From Kryptolebias marmoratus (taxonomy: Eukaryota; Chordata; Actinopteri; Cyprinodontiformes; Rivulidae): DNA of 64,000 nucleotides. Shown piece after piece: positions 1 through 24,500 of this stretch (its first letter is position 1; each line of letters opens with the position of its first letter). The stretch spans positions 24,797,716-24,861,715 of the forward strand of contig NC_051432.1 of the NCBI RefSeq assembly GCF_001649575.2. Reading direction: 5' to 3'. Both the position numbers and the translations under genes were made by a program. Below the pieces are notes generated by a model that was not told the origin of the DNA, did not search any database, and saw nothing but the letters and a program-made list of their open reading frames with translations.

Positions 1-2692
1 CTCCATCAGGTGCTGGAGTGCGGGGAGGAGAAGGTGCTGACTTTGACGGAGGTTGAGCGCGTCAAGGCCCTGGCTGCCCAGCTGGTCAGGCTGCTGCGTT
101 CTCAGAAGAACTTCAGTCTTCCTGTCAGCCAGCTGCTCATGGAGTACAGCAAGACCTTTGGTTACGGTTTACGCCTGCAGGACTACGACGCCAGCTCCCT
201 CCCTGCTCTCCTGGCCAAACTCTGCCACGTTGTCAAGGTAAAAGGGGATAAAAGCAATAAAATTCAATTATAAATTGTCGATGCTGATGTATACGTAAAC
301 GTTTCTTTTTTGGAACTACTCTGTACATCTTATTAATTAAACGTGCAATTCAGGGCTCTTATTGGATGCAGTGACTTGTATGTCTGATAGAAAATAATCT
401 TTTCGGATTTAACGGTTGGAACAAGTGCCAAAAAGATGTTACAAATGAGAGAGATGAGCCTGGGCAAAGCTTCCTGTTAAATCTGAACAGTCTTTTTTTT
501 TTAGACTCTGAGAAATTAAACAACCGCTTTTTATGTTTTAATGCAACTATATCTCTCCCAGCGAGACGAAGTGGACCACTTCTGTTTCAGCCTCCCGCCC
601 TTCTCACTGAGAGCTGGCTTCCCTGAGTGGCTGCATGTCTGCACTCCCTCCCTCCTTGTTTATAAAGACTCTATAAAAGGACCGGAGCTTCTGCTTAGCA
701 ACAGTGTTTTCAATCTCCTCTGTAGAGATCAGGTTTGGAGGAAACGACCTGCCTCCAGAGAATTATTGACAGCTAAACTTTAAGTCTGCGTTGTTTGTCA
801 ACAACCCGAGTGTTGATGCTTGTATCGTGTGCAGAGGACAAAAAGCTGCCTTTTTATTTATTTTTTTATTAAGGTGGTGGATGGCCTGGAGGGTCGGGAA
901 GTACAGCTGATCAACAGGAAGTCTCTGCGACTGCTGACCTCCCAGCTTCTGGCTCTGCTCATGTCCCAGGAAAACGAGCGTGTCGCCAAAGGCATGAAGG
1001 TGGAGGAGCTGAGTCGCCTTTACCAGACAGTTCACGGCGCCCAGTTAAATCCATGTGAATATGGGTTCCTCTCTCTGAGCGAGCTGCTCAAGAGCCTTCC
1101 TTATCTTGTGGAGGTTCGTTTCTTCAGAAACTAACATTTTTCTGAGAATTTACTTCTTTTCTCTTTACTGTTTCATACTCTTTTTTTTTTTTTTTTTCAC
1201 AGCTGTACTGTGAAGAAAGCGATGGAAACGATAACAGCGCTGACACCGGTCATGGCTACGAACGGGTGAGGCTGACCAGGCTCTACCAGTTTGCCCGTAA
1301 CGTCCGCGCACTGCTCCACACCTACCATTACAACCAGATCTTCCTGACTGAGTTCCAGGGGGCTTACAGTAAATTTACAGGCTGCAGCCTCGAACCGCGC
1401 TCGTACGGGTACATCTGCACTGACGAGCTGCTCAGTGCCATCCCACAGGTGGGAAGGTATTAGGATTTGGGAAATTAAAAAAAAGGTTCTTTTATGTTCC
1501 TGGATGACGGAAATTGTTAATTTCTCTTAACTTTCCTTTATTTTCCTCTTTGGTTTTGGGTAAATTTTATTAGGTGGTCTGGATTAAAGGACACGGTCAT
1601 AAACGGATTATCGTTTTGAAGAACGATATGAAAGGTAAGTCCAGATGATCGGTTCAAATCAAGAGACTTCTGGCAAAGTGTAATCAGGTGTACATATTAC
1701 GGCTCGTCTGTGTTTCTTAGCAAAGACGAGCTCTTCAGTCCCCAGCAGCCCCCAACCAGGAGAGGGGGCCGAGAGTCCAAGAGACAGTCCCGTCAGCAGC
1801 AGGACGTCTGGAACCCAAAGTCCGGGTAATCCAAGTCACACAGATGTTCATGTAGACCGACTTGTTCTGCAGACTTTGACATCTCAGAACTATCAAAGCA
1901 CCAACACGATTACATTTCAACAATTCGCAACAGATTTGGATCCACAACTTCTTAAACGCTTAAACATTTAGTTGCTGGTGTAAATAAGGCCTCCTTTCTT
2001 GTTTTGATTTGTGATTTCACCTGCTGACATTTTGAAGGTGGTTCTGGGCATTTTGTTTTTGTTCCAGCTGATATAAAACAGAAACTGCAATTTAATTTTG
2101 ATGCAGTTCATATTCTTAAAAAAAAAACTATCTCTGTAATAAAACAAAAGCAGAAGAAGTCGAGCATCAACTGTTGTCAGAACCTGAACTCTGGGTTTGT
2201 GTCGGCCCCTTCAGGTGGTGAAGCCATCGCAGAATCAGAGCTGTTGTTTCTGCCGTCACCTCTGGACCTGTTGTGTGGTCCTGTGCCGTCCTGCCTCCCA
2301 TCCCCTCAGCTCCATCCGGACCCTGTGGTCCTTCAGCAGATGGACCTGATCAACTTCGAGAGAACGCCACCACCGCACCTACCAGCAGGTCCGTTTCCAT
2401 GTTGGTTTCTGTCGTTTGAAGTTTTAGGAATTTGAAAATTTACATCAAACATTTGACCCCTTTTTTTGCACTTCATCCTACCTGTGTGTGTGTGTCATTA
2501 GGGAGCGAGTCTGAAGACGCAGCTGCAGACGACGCCTCTGACCCGCCTGAGCAGCTTGGCGGCTCGGCGGCCTCCAGAACTCCTCCACCCTCCGACACGA
2601 AGAACCTTTTGTCCGTGAACAGCCCAGGCAGGAGAGCCGGTCGCAGCAAAATCAAACTAGCTGCCAACTTCTCTTTCACAGCCGGCCTCTGA
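1..2692 (+). CDS. marf1: marf1, 3' part: meiosis regulator and mRNA stability factor 1 (C-terminal 414 residues)
   Basis: MARF1 is an RNA-binding/endonuclease protein with a string of LOTUS (OST-HTH) domains that controls oocyte mRNAs and silences retrotransposons in mammals. Seven exons are visible: 10-237, 874-1113, 1203-1448, 1574-1634, 1721-1825, 2215-2388 and 2502-2692. They join in frame with GT-AG introns (1245 nt including the stop). The first three exons each carry one LOTUS repeat ([59 protein letters not shown]). The fourth holds [18 protein letters not shown], and the tail contains [16 protein letters not shown] and ends [12 protein letters not shown], all close to mammalian MARF1. 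The upstream part (NYN nuclease, RRMs, earlier LOTUS repeats) lies left of the window. Bases 1-9 look like an acceptor (tccatcag), so the first exon probably starts at 10. Its 3' end converges on bmerb1. Identity is sure; the first exon edge is inferred. Confidence 0.95.
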
Positions 2693-5600
2693 AACCCAAC
2701 GTCTCTCATCCCGTAACTCTGAGAAGAAGAGTTAAACAGCCTCACTACGTGGAAATAACCCCTCAGGAGGCGATTGTTGCCTTTCTGCGCTTTCTCCGTC
2801 TCATCAGCCGCATTTTCTCAGTTCAAAATATCCCACTGATGCTCACCAAGCTGTGATCTACTTCTTGCAGATTTTCTGCAGCGTTCGACTAACAAATTGT
2901 TTTCTTCTGTGGTCTGTTTATTTTCCTCCCAAAAGCAGGCGACTTCTAAGAATGTGCGTCCATCATCATCGTGTCGAAGAACAACCGAGTTAGTTGTCAC
3001 CGTACGGAGAGGTTTCAGTTTGTAAAACTGACAGAAAAGAACATTTTGGTTTTTTTTTTTATATATAAGATTTGTCAGGAAACCGTAATAAGGAACCTTC
3101 AAAAGTTGCCGTCTCCCCAAAGACAGAAGCTTTAATTTGATTATAATTTAATTGCAAACGTGATGAGCAATCCGGCTGATAATCTGCTGCCTGTTTAAGT
3201 CTTTCTGATTTTTAAAGTAGCATGAGGTCCGTGTCGTCTCTGTGGAAAAATAGGGATGATGTTTTTAGTTCCTTCTGTATCCTACAGAGGATTTGGTAAG
3301 AGTTCGGCCTGAATTTGTTGCTAAATGAGTAGAAACCGGTGTTAACCGTTCAGTGTCTTCATGAAACGATAGGTTGTAGCCTGAGCAGTTCTTAGATCTA
3401 AAGGTTTTCCTGCACCAATGGCTACTCCTTTGTTTTTTGTTTTATTTTATTATCATATGAGCTTAAAAGCAAAGACTTGGTTTCTTCTAATGAAGGCCTG
3501 AAAGAAAAAGGAAAAAGCACCTGAAACTCCTGCAGCGTCTTTAAGCAGAAACTGACGTGGTTGTATTGTTTGTCTTCAGTCAGCAGCTTGTGTGTGTTTG
3601 TGTGGTTTACACTGGAGTAGGTGGTGTGAAATGGGCAAGGTGTGCATAACTGAGTTTATGCAAGGTGTAATCCCAGGAGGAGATGATGGGAAGTTTAAGA
3701 TCAGTCTTTATTTCTGCGTGAACCTCAGAGCCGGCGTCACTCTTGCAGCCGCCGAAGAAGAGCTCAAGGTTCGATGTTTTAACCTTTTGCTGCCAGCGGG
3801 CGCTGGGGCTGGCGGTGACGGGTTTGAGGAGGGCAGCGTGCGCTCCTGAGTTTAGGTTTTTAATGGCTGTGAGTTTCAGAGGAAAGCGGTGGGACGGGAG
3901 GCTGCGGGAAGCCTCTCGGAGGGACTGATGCACACACAGGGGGCCCTCTGCGGCTCCCTGGATTCTGCCGGGCTTTTACAATGGCTTGTATTTGCCACGG
4001 CGCTGGAACAACGGGCCATCTTTCCTCTGTGCCCTCTCCTCCCCTAAGGAGTCTTTTTTTTTTTGTTGTTTTTTAAACTTACAGACGCGTGTTAGTTTCA
4101 GTGTTTGGCGTTAAATCGGCTGCTGAAACGCCACCAAATGTCTGCTGCTTGTAAAGTTGGGCACGAACCCAGGCGCTGGAGTCGAAGGCTGCTGTTTGGA
4201 GAATGGGCAACGGCCCATTTAATCAGTTAAGCATTTGGTCTGTTTTGAAGTATTCTAACATAAGTTTGTCAGACTGGATTTGGTGTGAGAAGGTTCCACC
4301 TGCCGTCCCGCCGAAATGTGAATCAGAAGGGTTTTAAAAATGGGCTCATTTTTTTTTTCTAATTTTTGTTTTTGTGACGGTCAGGAAACCACTTTGATCG
4401 TGTTAACGACAAGCAATGACTTAAACTGCTCACAATTAATGCCTGGATTTGAATTTGGCCACATGAAGGCATTATTTTTTTTTTTTTTGTGATTTCAACA
4501 AATCTTAGGTTCTCAAAGCTACAGTGACAACTAACTCGCTTTCCTGAGTTCTCACGTTGGTTAGATCAGTGAGAAGCGCCTGCATCTGGTGAAATATGCA
4601 CTTATGCATAGTTTTTAGTTCATGAAAATGCAACCAAGGATTTGTCTCTGCCTCTCAGTTCTGCAGAGTTTTGTTCCCTTTAAAGTTGTGAATTTATGTT
4701 TACCTGCTTCACACTCACCTGTCCCCTCAGATTCACTGCCTTCCTGCACCGGAAGTTGTTGTAAAGAAACACTGAAACGACTGTTCTCAATAATAAATTT
4801 CACAAGCATCGTTTCAGGTTTTTTTTGTTTTTTTTTTTTTGCTTTGTGTGAATCTTTACGTGAGGAGGAAGAAAAGGGGAAAACTCTTGAAAGATGCTCT
4901 TTATTTAAACATGTATGTACAAGTCGTTTCCGCTTATTTTCTGCATATTTGTTAGATCCCCGCCATCGTAGACCTTCCTAAATTCACTACAACTACAGAA
5001 CGCCAAGTTTTCAGAAGTGACAAAGAACAACAGCAAGTCACTAATGTCCTAAATACACTCAAGCATACATGATCAACTGGAGGCCTGTACAAAAGTTGCA
5101 TTTCTTTCCTTGTTTGGCATAAAAACTCTAAAATCAGAGGATGTAAGTTGTTTGCATTATTAATACCCACAATAACAATGATGTCAGACTGTCACAGTTT
5201 ATATTTCCAGGTAGTTGATGATTCTTCGGGATGACCTTGCATAATGATGACAAACTGTTGAACTGTGATAAGAGTTACTTAAAGCACTACAGAAGTGTCT
5301 CATGAGGCTGTATGCAGGTTAGTAATATCTGAAGAGAGGCTGCACTTCTTTCTTTCTAATTATTTAACTTCAGTCTCTCCAGCCTGTTTGGATTTAGCTG
5401 ATCTGTCTACAAACTAACTCGCTCGTCGATGTTAACCCGTTCATTAAGGAGTTTAGTTTAACTCAACTTTTTTTCCTCTAACTGGGGGGAAAAATAATCA
5501 AAATGTAAAGTTTGTGAGCTCCACAGAGTCACCGTTTTGCTTTAGAACGATTTAAAAGCTTAAATGGGAAAATTAACTTTTCATCAAACACGACAGAATG

Positions 5601-6289
5601 ATTTATTTTATGTTATTTAACTTTTGTGGACTTTGTGCTTTTAGGGCTGTTTGTACAATCCAACATCATCTTGATTGGGTTTGTGTGGAGTACTTTATAG
5701 TCAGTATCATACCTGCAGCAGGTGGGAAAAAAAATAGATGAGGAAAACTTCTTCAGGAATAAGTCTGAGCAGAACTTTGAAAATAGATTTTCGTATTTTA
5801 AAATGACTCAAAATCTAAAATTTATTTTCGTTCTGACGAAGTGATGAAAGAGGGATTTTTAGACCCTTTTTAACTTTTGCATTAAATAGCTGTTATTTTC
5901 ATGCAACCACAGGACTTGGACAGGAGGTTTCTTGCAGGACGGACTGTTGGAGACCACCTGGTGACTTCAAATTGTGGATAAAAATGGGCACATCTGAGTT
6001 TAGGTCGTTTGTGACCCAATCAGCCAAGCGACCACTTTTTTTTTTTTTTAAATCACAAACTATCAGGAAACTGAGGACTCTGCAGACGATTCCAGACATT
6101 TTGGAAAGTCCCTCGCCAACTAGTCATAGAGTCAACTTAAACATCTGTTTCAGGCTAAATTCAATGCGGGTTGCAGGAACTTTTACTCTTTGAGAAGTTC
6201 TCCCTGATTCTTTAATCCGATTTTTTCCTCTGACTGCTGTCTTCTGCAGGTAAGATACTGACCATACGTCTCTTTAAAGGAACGCAGCA
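2693..6289. other. marf1 3' UTR and marf1-bmerb1 convergent intergenic region
   Basis: About 3.6 kb follow the marf1 stop with no believable coding exon. Most of the left part is probably marf1 3' UTR: AT-rich with T-runs. A candidate poly(A) signal is AATAAA at 4792-4797, followed by T-rich sequence. The open frames here are short and lack family resemblance. Nothing else is recognised. Confidence 0.6.
4792..4797 (+). terminator. candidate marf1 poly(A) signal
   Basis: AATAAA in a long AT-rich region 2.1 kb after the marf1 stop, followed within about 30 bases by T-rich sequence. It is a candidate only; no transcript data were available and earlier variant signals cannot be excluded. Confidence 0.35.
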
Positions 6290-6314
6290 TGAAGGAACGA
6301 TGAATGAATCAGAT

Positions 6315-6320
6315 TTTATT
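6315..6320 (-). terminator. candidate bmerb1 poly(A) signal
   Basis: TTTATT on the plus strand reads AATAAA on the minus strand, 220 bases after the bmerb1 stop codon at 6540-6542. That would give a short 3' UTR. Confidence 0.5.
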
Positions 6321-6539
6321 TACACGTCTGTCCGAGGCCTTCGCTCCAGACGCTCCTGACTGTAAAGCTCCCCTCGAACGCTGGTTAGGGATCAGCTCCC
6401 GAAACGCCTGCAGCTAAAGAACAAATCTGATTTCTGAGCAGGTTCGAGGGCGATCGCGGCTATCTGTGGTTCTCTGAGTAACAGGAAGTGGTTGTGTCAT
6501 GTGACGTGAGTGTGGCGACACGGAGAGGGTCGGTTTCGG

Positions 6540-18627
<12,088 letters not shown>

Positions 18628-18818
18628 GTTGGGGGAGTGCACGCGCGAGTCTAAGCTGTGAGAGCAACAACAACAAGAAAAAAAAATAATAACGTTTCTC
18701 GTGTTTGGGTTCCTCCAGATAAGTCGGTTTTCACCCGGAGACAAGCCACCAGCGACCCGCGACGCTGAGCATCTTCAGAGGAGCCTTCAGGTCCTGGAGG
18801 ATGGAGGGGATGCAGCGA

Positions 18819-18827
18819 GCATGCGCA
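18819..18827. promoter_or_regulatory. NRF1-like motif upstream of bmerb1
   Basis: GCATGCGCA matches the NRF1 half-palindrome and lies about 190 bp 5' of the bmerb1 start codon on the minus strand, in a CpG-richer stretch. Typical of broad promoters; binding is inferred. Confidence 0.4.
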
Positions 18828-19049
18828 GTGCGGGCAAGGATGGAGAGACACGCCCACTGGCGCTCAGCTCGAGATAAAACACCACAAGCTTGGATTAAAA
18901 GAGAGACTAAAGAAGGTGATCTAAGTAAACACGGACAGGAAGCAGATCAGTTTGTCTCTTTAATCAGGTCTGTTTGCTGATATTTGATTAAATCTGTTAA
19001 AAAATTAAATGAAGTCAGTTTCAAAATCAGAAAATGAATATGGGCTTTT

Positions 19050-19470
19050 AAAAAGGTAACAGGAGCTAAAAGCAGCAAAATGCTATCTGCAAGCTAAAGG
19101 CAGGACAATGCTTCCTATAAGCTAAAAGTAGCAAAATACTAGCTAAAATGTAAAAGTAACAAAAGTTACCTAAAAGTTAAAAGTAGTAAAATACTAGCTA
19201 AAAGTAGCAAAGACTAGCTAAATGCTGAAAGTAGCAAAATGCTAGTTAAAAAGGTAAAAGTTACAAAATCCTAGCTTTGTTACATTAAACTAAAAGTGGC
19301 AAAATGTCAGCTAAATGTCAAAAGTAGCAACTTGCTAGCTAAAAGGTAACAGTAGTAAAATACTAGCTAAAAATAGCAACGATTAGCTAAATGGTAAAAG
19401 TACCAAAAGGCTAACTAAAAGTAGAAAGAATAGCTAAAGGTCAAAAGTAGCAAAATTCTGTGACAGCACC
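19050..19470 (+). mobile_element. composite element B, copy 3
   Basis: Roughly 400 bp of AGCTAAAAGTAGCAAAATGC-like monomers of about 24-30 bp. The right flank CAGCACCCACCTCCTGAATC resembles the CAGCAGCCGACTCCTGAATT after copy 1 (10280-10310). Confidence 0.65.
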
Positions 19471-21511
19471 CACCTCCTGAATCAGCCGAAGGTTTTCATA
19501 AATGAACGGCTAAAATAACGCAAAGACTGCCGAAGTAGAAAAACAAATATATAAAAAAGACAAAATGGTAAAAGATTAGTGAATCAGGATTCCCACAAAT
19601 TTAACGTGGAGCAAATATAATTATTTTTAGATAATCTAAAGAACCACAGAGTCAGAAGTATGTTATTTTATTTTATTTATTTATTCCACAATAATTTAAT
19701 TACCAGCTGGTGCAAAAAAAAAAAGAGATCAAATCTATTTAAATATTAAATACTGATGTGATCCTGAGCTGTGCAAACCAGTTCAGTAATGATTTGTTCA
19801 TTTTACTCAGCAGATATAAACAAAAGGATTACAGAAGGATTTTATTCTGCAGCTCCTGTGTTACACATTAATACACAAATAATCAGTAAAATCATCTGTT
19901 TAGAACCACTCAAACACAACACTGAGGTCAGATTACTGCCCCAAAAAAGGCAAATTAAACATTAATATGATAAATATCTGTATTTATATTAAACAGGAAC
20001 AAATAAGTTAACCAAGTTCTGTCATTAGATAATATTCATACAGCGTCACATGCTTACTTTACAACTGTGAGCAGAAACAGACATTTTTCTGTGATTTATT
20101 ATGGGAAAGAAATTAAACTAAACAAAGAGAAAAGTTAAAGGACTCAAACTATCCCAGTAAATCTGTTTATAAAAGGCAGTTTGTGTAACTGAGCTGCACC
20201 ATATTTATAAATATCTATAAATGAAACGCTGCAGAAGAAGGAAAAAAACTAACATTACATCCTTTAAATCTATGCAGGCAAGATCCTCGAAAGGAGAACT
20301 TTTATTTTCTGTTAGAATCCGTCAGAAAGGCCGAAGCGGGTCAGTGGTTTTACATGAAGTCGAGAAAACAGGCAGACGGCGTTTCAACATTCAGGTAAAC
20401 ATCAAACGTTTGACAAACTATGAAATCAAACATATAAAGGTCATCCTGAACTTGGTGCAGTTTAAAAGAGTTTACTCTGGTTGTTTTCCAGATGATCTGA
20501 TTTGCAATTCTGAAATGCAGGTACGCACTCAATGTAAACACAGCACTTTTATCTGAACACTGAGTGTAAAAATGTACCAAAACATCCAAATTATCCGGCT
20601 TCTTGATCCCAAACAGCCGCTGTTGACCTACTTTCAGTCACTTCGGGTGTCTCCGTAGGTAAACACATGCAGCATCCGTTTACAAACTTTTAATATAAGG
20701 ACACAAACCAGAAAATGGTGCGGATTTTGTGTCTTACTTCATTTGTTTGACCGGTCTTCATGACATTAAGGTGAGTACCTTTAAAGCAACCTCAGAAAGT
20801 ATCTGATTACTACAACATTTTCATAAAACAATCATTAAAAAAAAAGGTTTTTCAAAACAGAAACCTTCTAATCTTTTCTTGGAGACTGTTTTGTGAGTAA
20901 TACCTCAGATATTAAAGAATAAAATTAAAGTTGTTTAAAAAACATGTTCTGATTCTCAAATTATTGGTTTTACTAAAAAGTATCAGGATTTGACAGAGTG
21001 CAAATAAAAACATCAGGTTAATAAACACAGACTAACATCCAAATATTGATTATTTTATATTATCTTTAACAGTTAAAAGCCTAAAATAATCCCTTAGCTC
21101 CCACTCCACATGGTGGAGACGATTCTTTGTCATTCAAGTTTCTTTAACTTGATGTAAAACATCAAATATTAAACGTTCTGCCTCAGATGAACAGCAGAGG
21201 TCATCTTAAATCATTTCAGTGTTTATAGTTTTTATATTCAAGACATGAAAAAACACAAAAAACTGATAAGAAATTTTAAAAAACAAGGAAGATGATGGTT
21301 CAGCCTAACATCATTCTTCCTGTTGAACTGGTAAAAAATGCAGACTTGTTAGTTTACATTCAGTGAGCAGCATTAGGAGTTTGGCAGTGTTACTGAGACG
21401 TCCACCGCTGGGAGACAGAGCTGCTGTCTCCTGGACTTGCCGTGTCCCGCTCAGACCAGCTTCCGTTCACATCTCGCCTCCCCCCATGCCGACAGTAACC
21501 GTCCGATTCTG

Positions 21512-24500
21512 CTACTGCCGAGGTTCGGGCGCCGCGGCTTCTTTTACCTCGCGCTCGCAGTCCGCCGTCTCGTCCTCCGGGGGGAACATCCAGGCCAGCG
21601 CAGCTGCAGCGGTGCCGTCACCGGTCTGACGGGAGAAACACAGGAAGGTGGCCCAGACGAAGGCGCAGCAGCCGGTGAAGGCGGTCCGAATGTACAGGGG
21701 CACCAAGGTGAAGTTCAGAAACTGCAGCAGACGTAGACACAGACAGGACACAGGTTAGCAGACCGGCTCAGTTATTCTGGTTTGTTTTAGAGGCAGTTTC
21801 TGAGTAATAACTCAGAAAAGTTTATTTTTCTTCTAATGCTTATCAGTGGTCAGGTCGCTGGGGCAACAGGTCCAGGAGGTAAACCCTGACCTCCCTCTCC
21901 AGCTCCTCCTGGGGGATCCCAAGGCGTTCCCAAGCCAGAGAGGATAAATACTCCAGAGAGTTCTGGGTCTTCCCCGAGGACTCTTCACAGTGGAACATGC
22001 CTGAAAAACCTCCAAAGGGAGGCGTCCAGGATGCGTCCTAATCAGATATAAGAACAGCTGTTGAGGCAGCAGGCAGCTTACAAAAGTAACCTAATCACAG
22101 AAAAACAAAAGGCTGATGACCGGCTGAAGAGCGAGCGAGAGTAGAAGCAGGAGGAATGAGGTTCGGTGTTGACAGCTGAGGCTCGAGGAGCAGGTGTGAA
22201 CGGTTACCTGACTGAGGGAAGGAACGGCTGAGGACTAAAGGAATCTCAAAACAACACAACAAGGAAACACGGAAAAAAGCAAACAGAAAAAACAAAGAAC
22301 CCAGGATCAGGACCTGCGTTTGGCTCAGTCGCAGTTATTTTTCATGTCCTCGCAAACATACAAGTTATTTGTGCAGGTCTGCGGGGAGGAAGGTGCATAT
22401 CTCTGTGTCTATAACAGAGCCACACAGAGGCAGGTGATCACTCTCACCTGGGGATGCTTTGGAGCAACCAGTTAACCCAGCATGAAAGTTTTAGGTCTGT
22501 GGGAGGAAACCGGACCACCTGGAGAAGTTGTAACCACGCAGAAAGGCTGCAGCCGAGCGTCGAACTAGTGAACTGCCCGAGGTGCCGCCATGCCGCCCAC
22601 ATTCATGTTAACCCAACAAACTTCCCAGGGGAACACTTAACTCACTGGTTCCTGTTTAAGGTTTCCAAAAATAAAAGGATTACTTCAAAGTTCAGCTTCT
22701 TCTTCAGTGAAATTCTTGTTAAACCTGCTATTGTCCCTGTGTTTAAAAAAAAAAAAAGCTTGCATATGTGCGCTCTTACACACAGCGGGTTTGATTATTT
22801 GAACGTTTGAAGGCCTGCCGGTGAGCTGATCCTGGATGCTTCTTATTATCGAGCGTGAAACGGGCCTGTGAAACGTCCGTCTAACCATTTACTCGGTGGA
22901 CCTTGGAGCTTTGACTTTCTTCACCGCGAACAAACAGCCCGACGCACAAAACGTTAATATTTACCTGCATGAAAGGCCAGAACATTAGTCCAGTCTGAAA
23001 AGAGAGACAAACACAAGTTACACTCGGAGATAAACGACATTCCCCCAAAATATTAACAATAAATTCACGTTGACATGAACAAAAAGTAACTCTCTTTACA
23101 TTTAGATACAAGTCCGGTCTGTTAAACTGTAGTTTATATACATTTTTTATTCAAATTATAAGATTTCATATTTGTCAAACCATTCTTGATGCCTAAATAC
23201 GTTCAAATATAAGAATGCATAAAAAGTCATAAAATGGGGTTAAATATCTCAGAGTCAGTAAAACTTTTCTTTGCTCAATGTGGAAGACATCCTGATGTTG
23301 ATGATATACGGCGGCTGATTGAACCCGAGGAAAACAACTTTCTGAAGTTTTGGAACCGAAAACTACGAGAAAAGAAAAGAAAAGTGAAATCTGCCGTTGA
23401 CGTTTCGCTCCCACTCACTCTCCTGTCCTCACGTTTGACGTATTTCTGCATAAATAAAACTGCATAAAGAAAGGCAGGCGGCTGGTAAATGTCTTCACAC
23501 GTGGAGCAACTGTGGAATAAACAGCAAATCTTACAATTTGAGAGCAAGGAGCTCCTCAAACTGCTGTACGAACTGCTCTAAGAGGATAAAAAAACCACCC
23601 AAACTGGAAATAACATCCCAGTGTTCATCTTCAACTTTGCTTATTTGACCAGTTACCTCAATGAAACTCTTTTCTTTTAGACGTGTAAATGTAAAACTCT
23701 GGTTTGCGTCCAGATTCGATCTGTGCAGCAGGAAGTTTCAGTTTCCGCTCCAACCCACCTTATACGTGTTCAGGAACTTTTCTCTCCAGTCCTCCATGAT
23801 GTCCTCTTTACCCTCCAAGAAGCTGACGCCTGGACGACACAAGAAAATCATTTACAGATACCGTAACACAACAAACGTCCCAAAAAGTGCTACATTTAAA
23901 CCGTCAGCGATGCTGTGGTGTTTACATTCAGATCATTTAAATAGAAATGGAAACATTATCTCACAACATGTTATAATTCAGGATTTTAGTCTTTAGTCAA
24001 GATACAATTAAGACAACATAAACAAATTACACAGCTCTGTGTTTTTAATGTCCTGATAATAGAAAATTTACAGGTCTATTTTGAAAACAGTTTTTAGGAG
24101 CTGTCTGAAGATTTTATAATTCTATATTTAATATTTGCCTGACAGAACTTTGTATAAAACTGTATTTATCAATCTGTTTTATGGAGGCCAGATGTGTGAA
24201 GATTTGCATGAATTTCCCTTTTATTTGTAGCTCTCAATCATGAGATTGATTCATTTATGCGTCCCGTTAAATGCATAAATGAACGTAGGTCTGTTTGCGT
24301 ATTAAGTCACGGTTTGAAAGTTATTAAAAAGAAAAATAAGAAGAAAGCTAAACTGAGAAACACATGTGCACCAGCAATCTTCTAGCAGCTCTAGAAAATG
24401 GAGGGAATTTAGTTGGAAAACCTTTTTTTTAATATTACACCTGATATAAAAAACAAAACAAGTAGACACGCGCCCCCTTATTTACTTGAACGCTCTGTTT

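Larger units (their letters stand above)
18628..21511. other. bmerb1-mpv17l intergenic region
   Basis: Holds the bmerb1 5' UTR/promoter side (18628 to about 18880, GC-richer, with a GCATGCGCA motif), a composite element B copy (19050-19470), and about 2 kb of AT-rich sequence. The rightmost few hundred bases should include the mpv17l 3' UTR. No coding exon is recognised. Confidence 0.6.

Noticed and set aside
20221..20556. A 111-codon plus frame in the bmerb1-mpv17l gap
   Set aside because: AT-rich chance frame without splice signals, family resemblance or promoter context.
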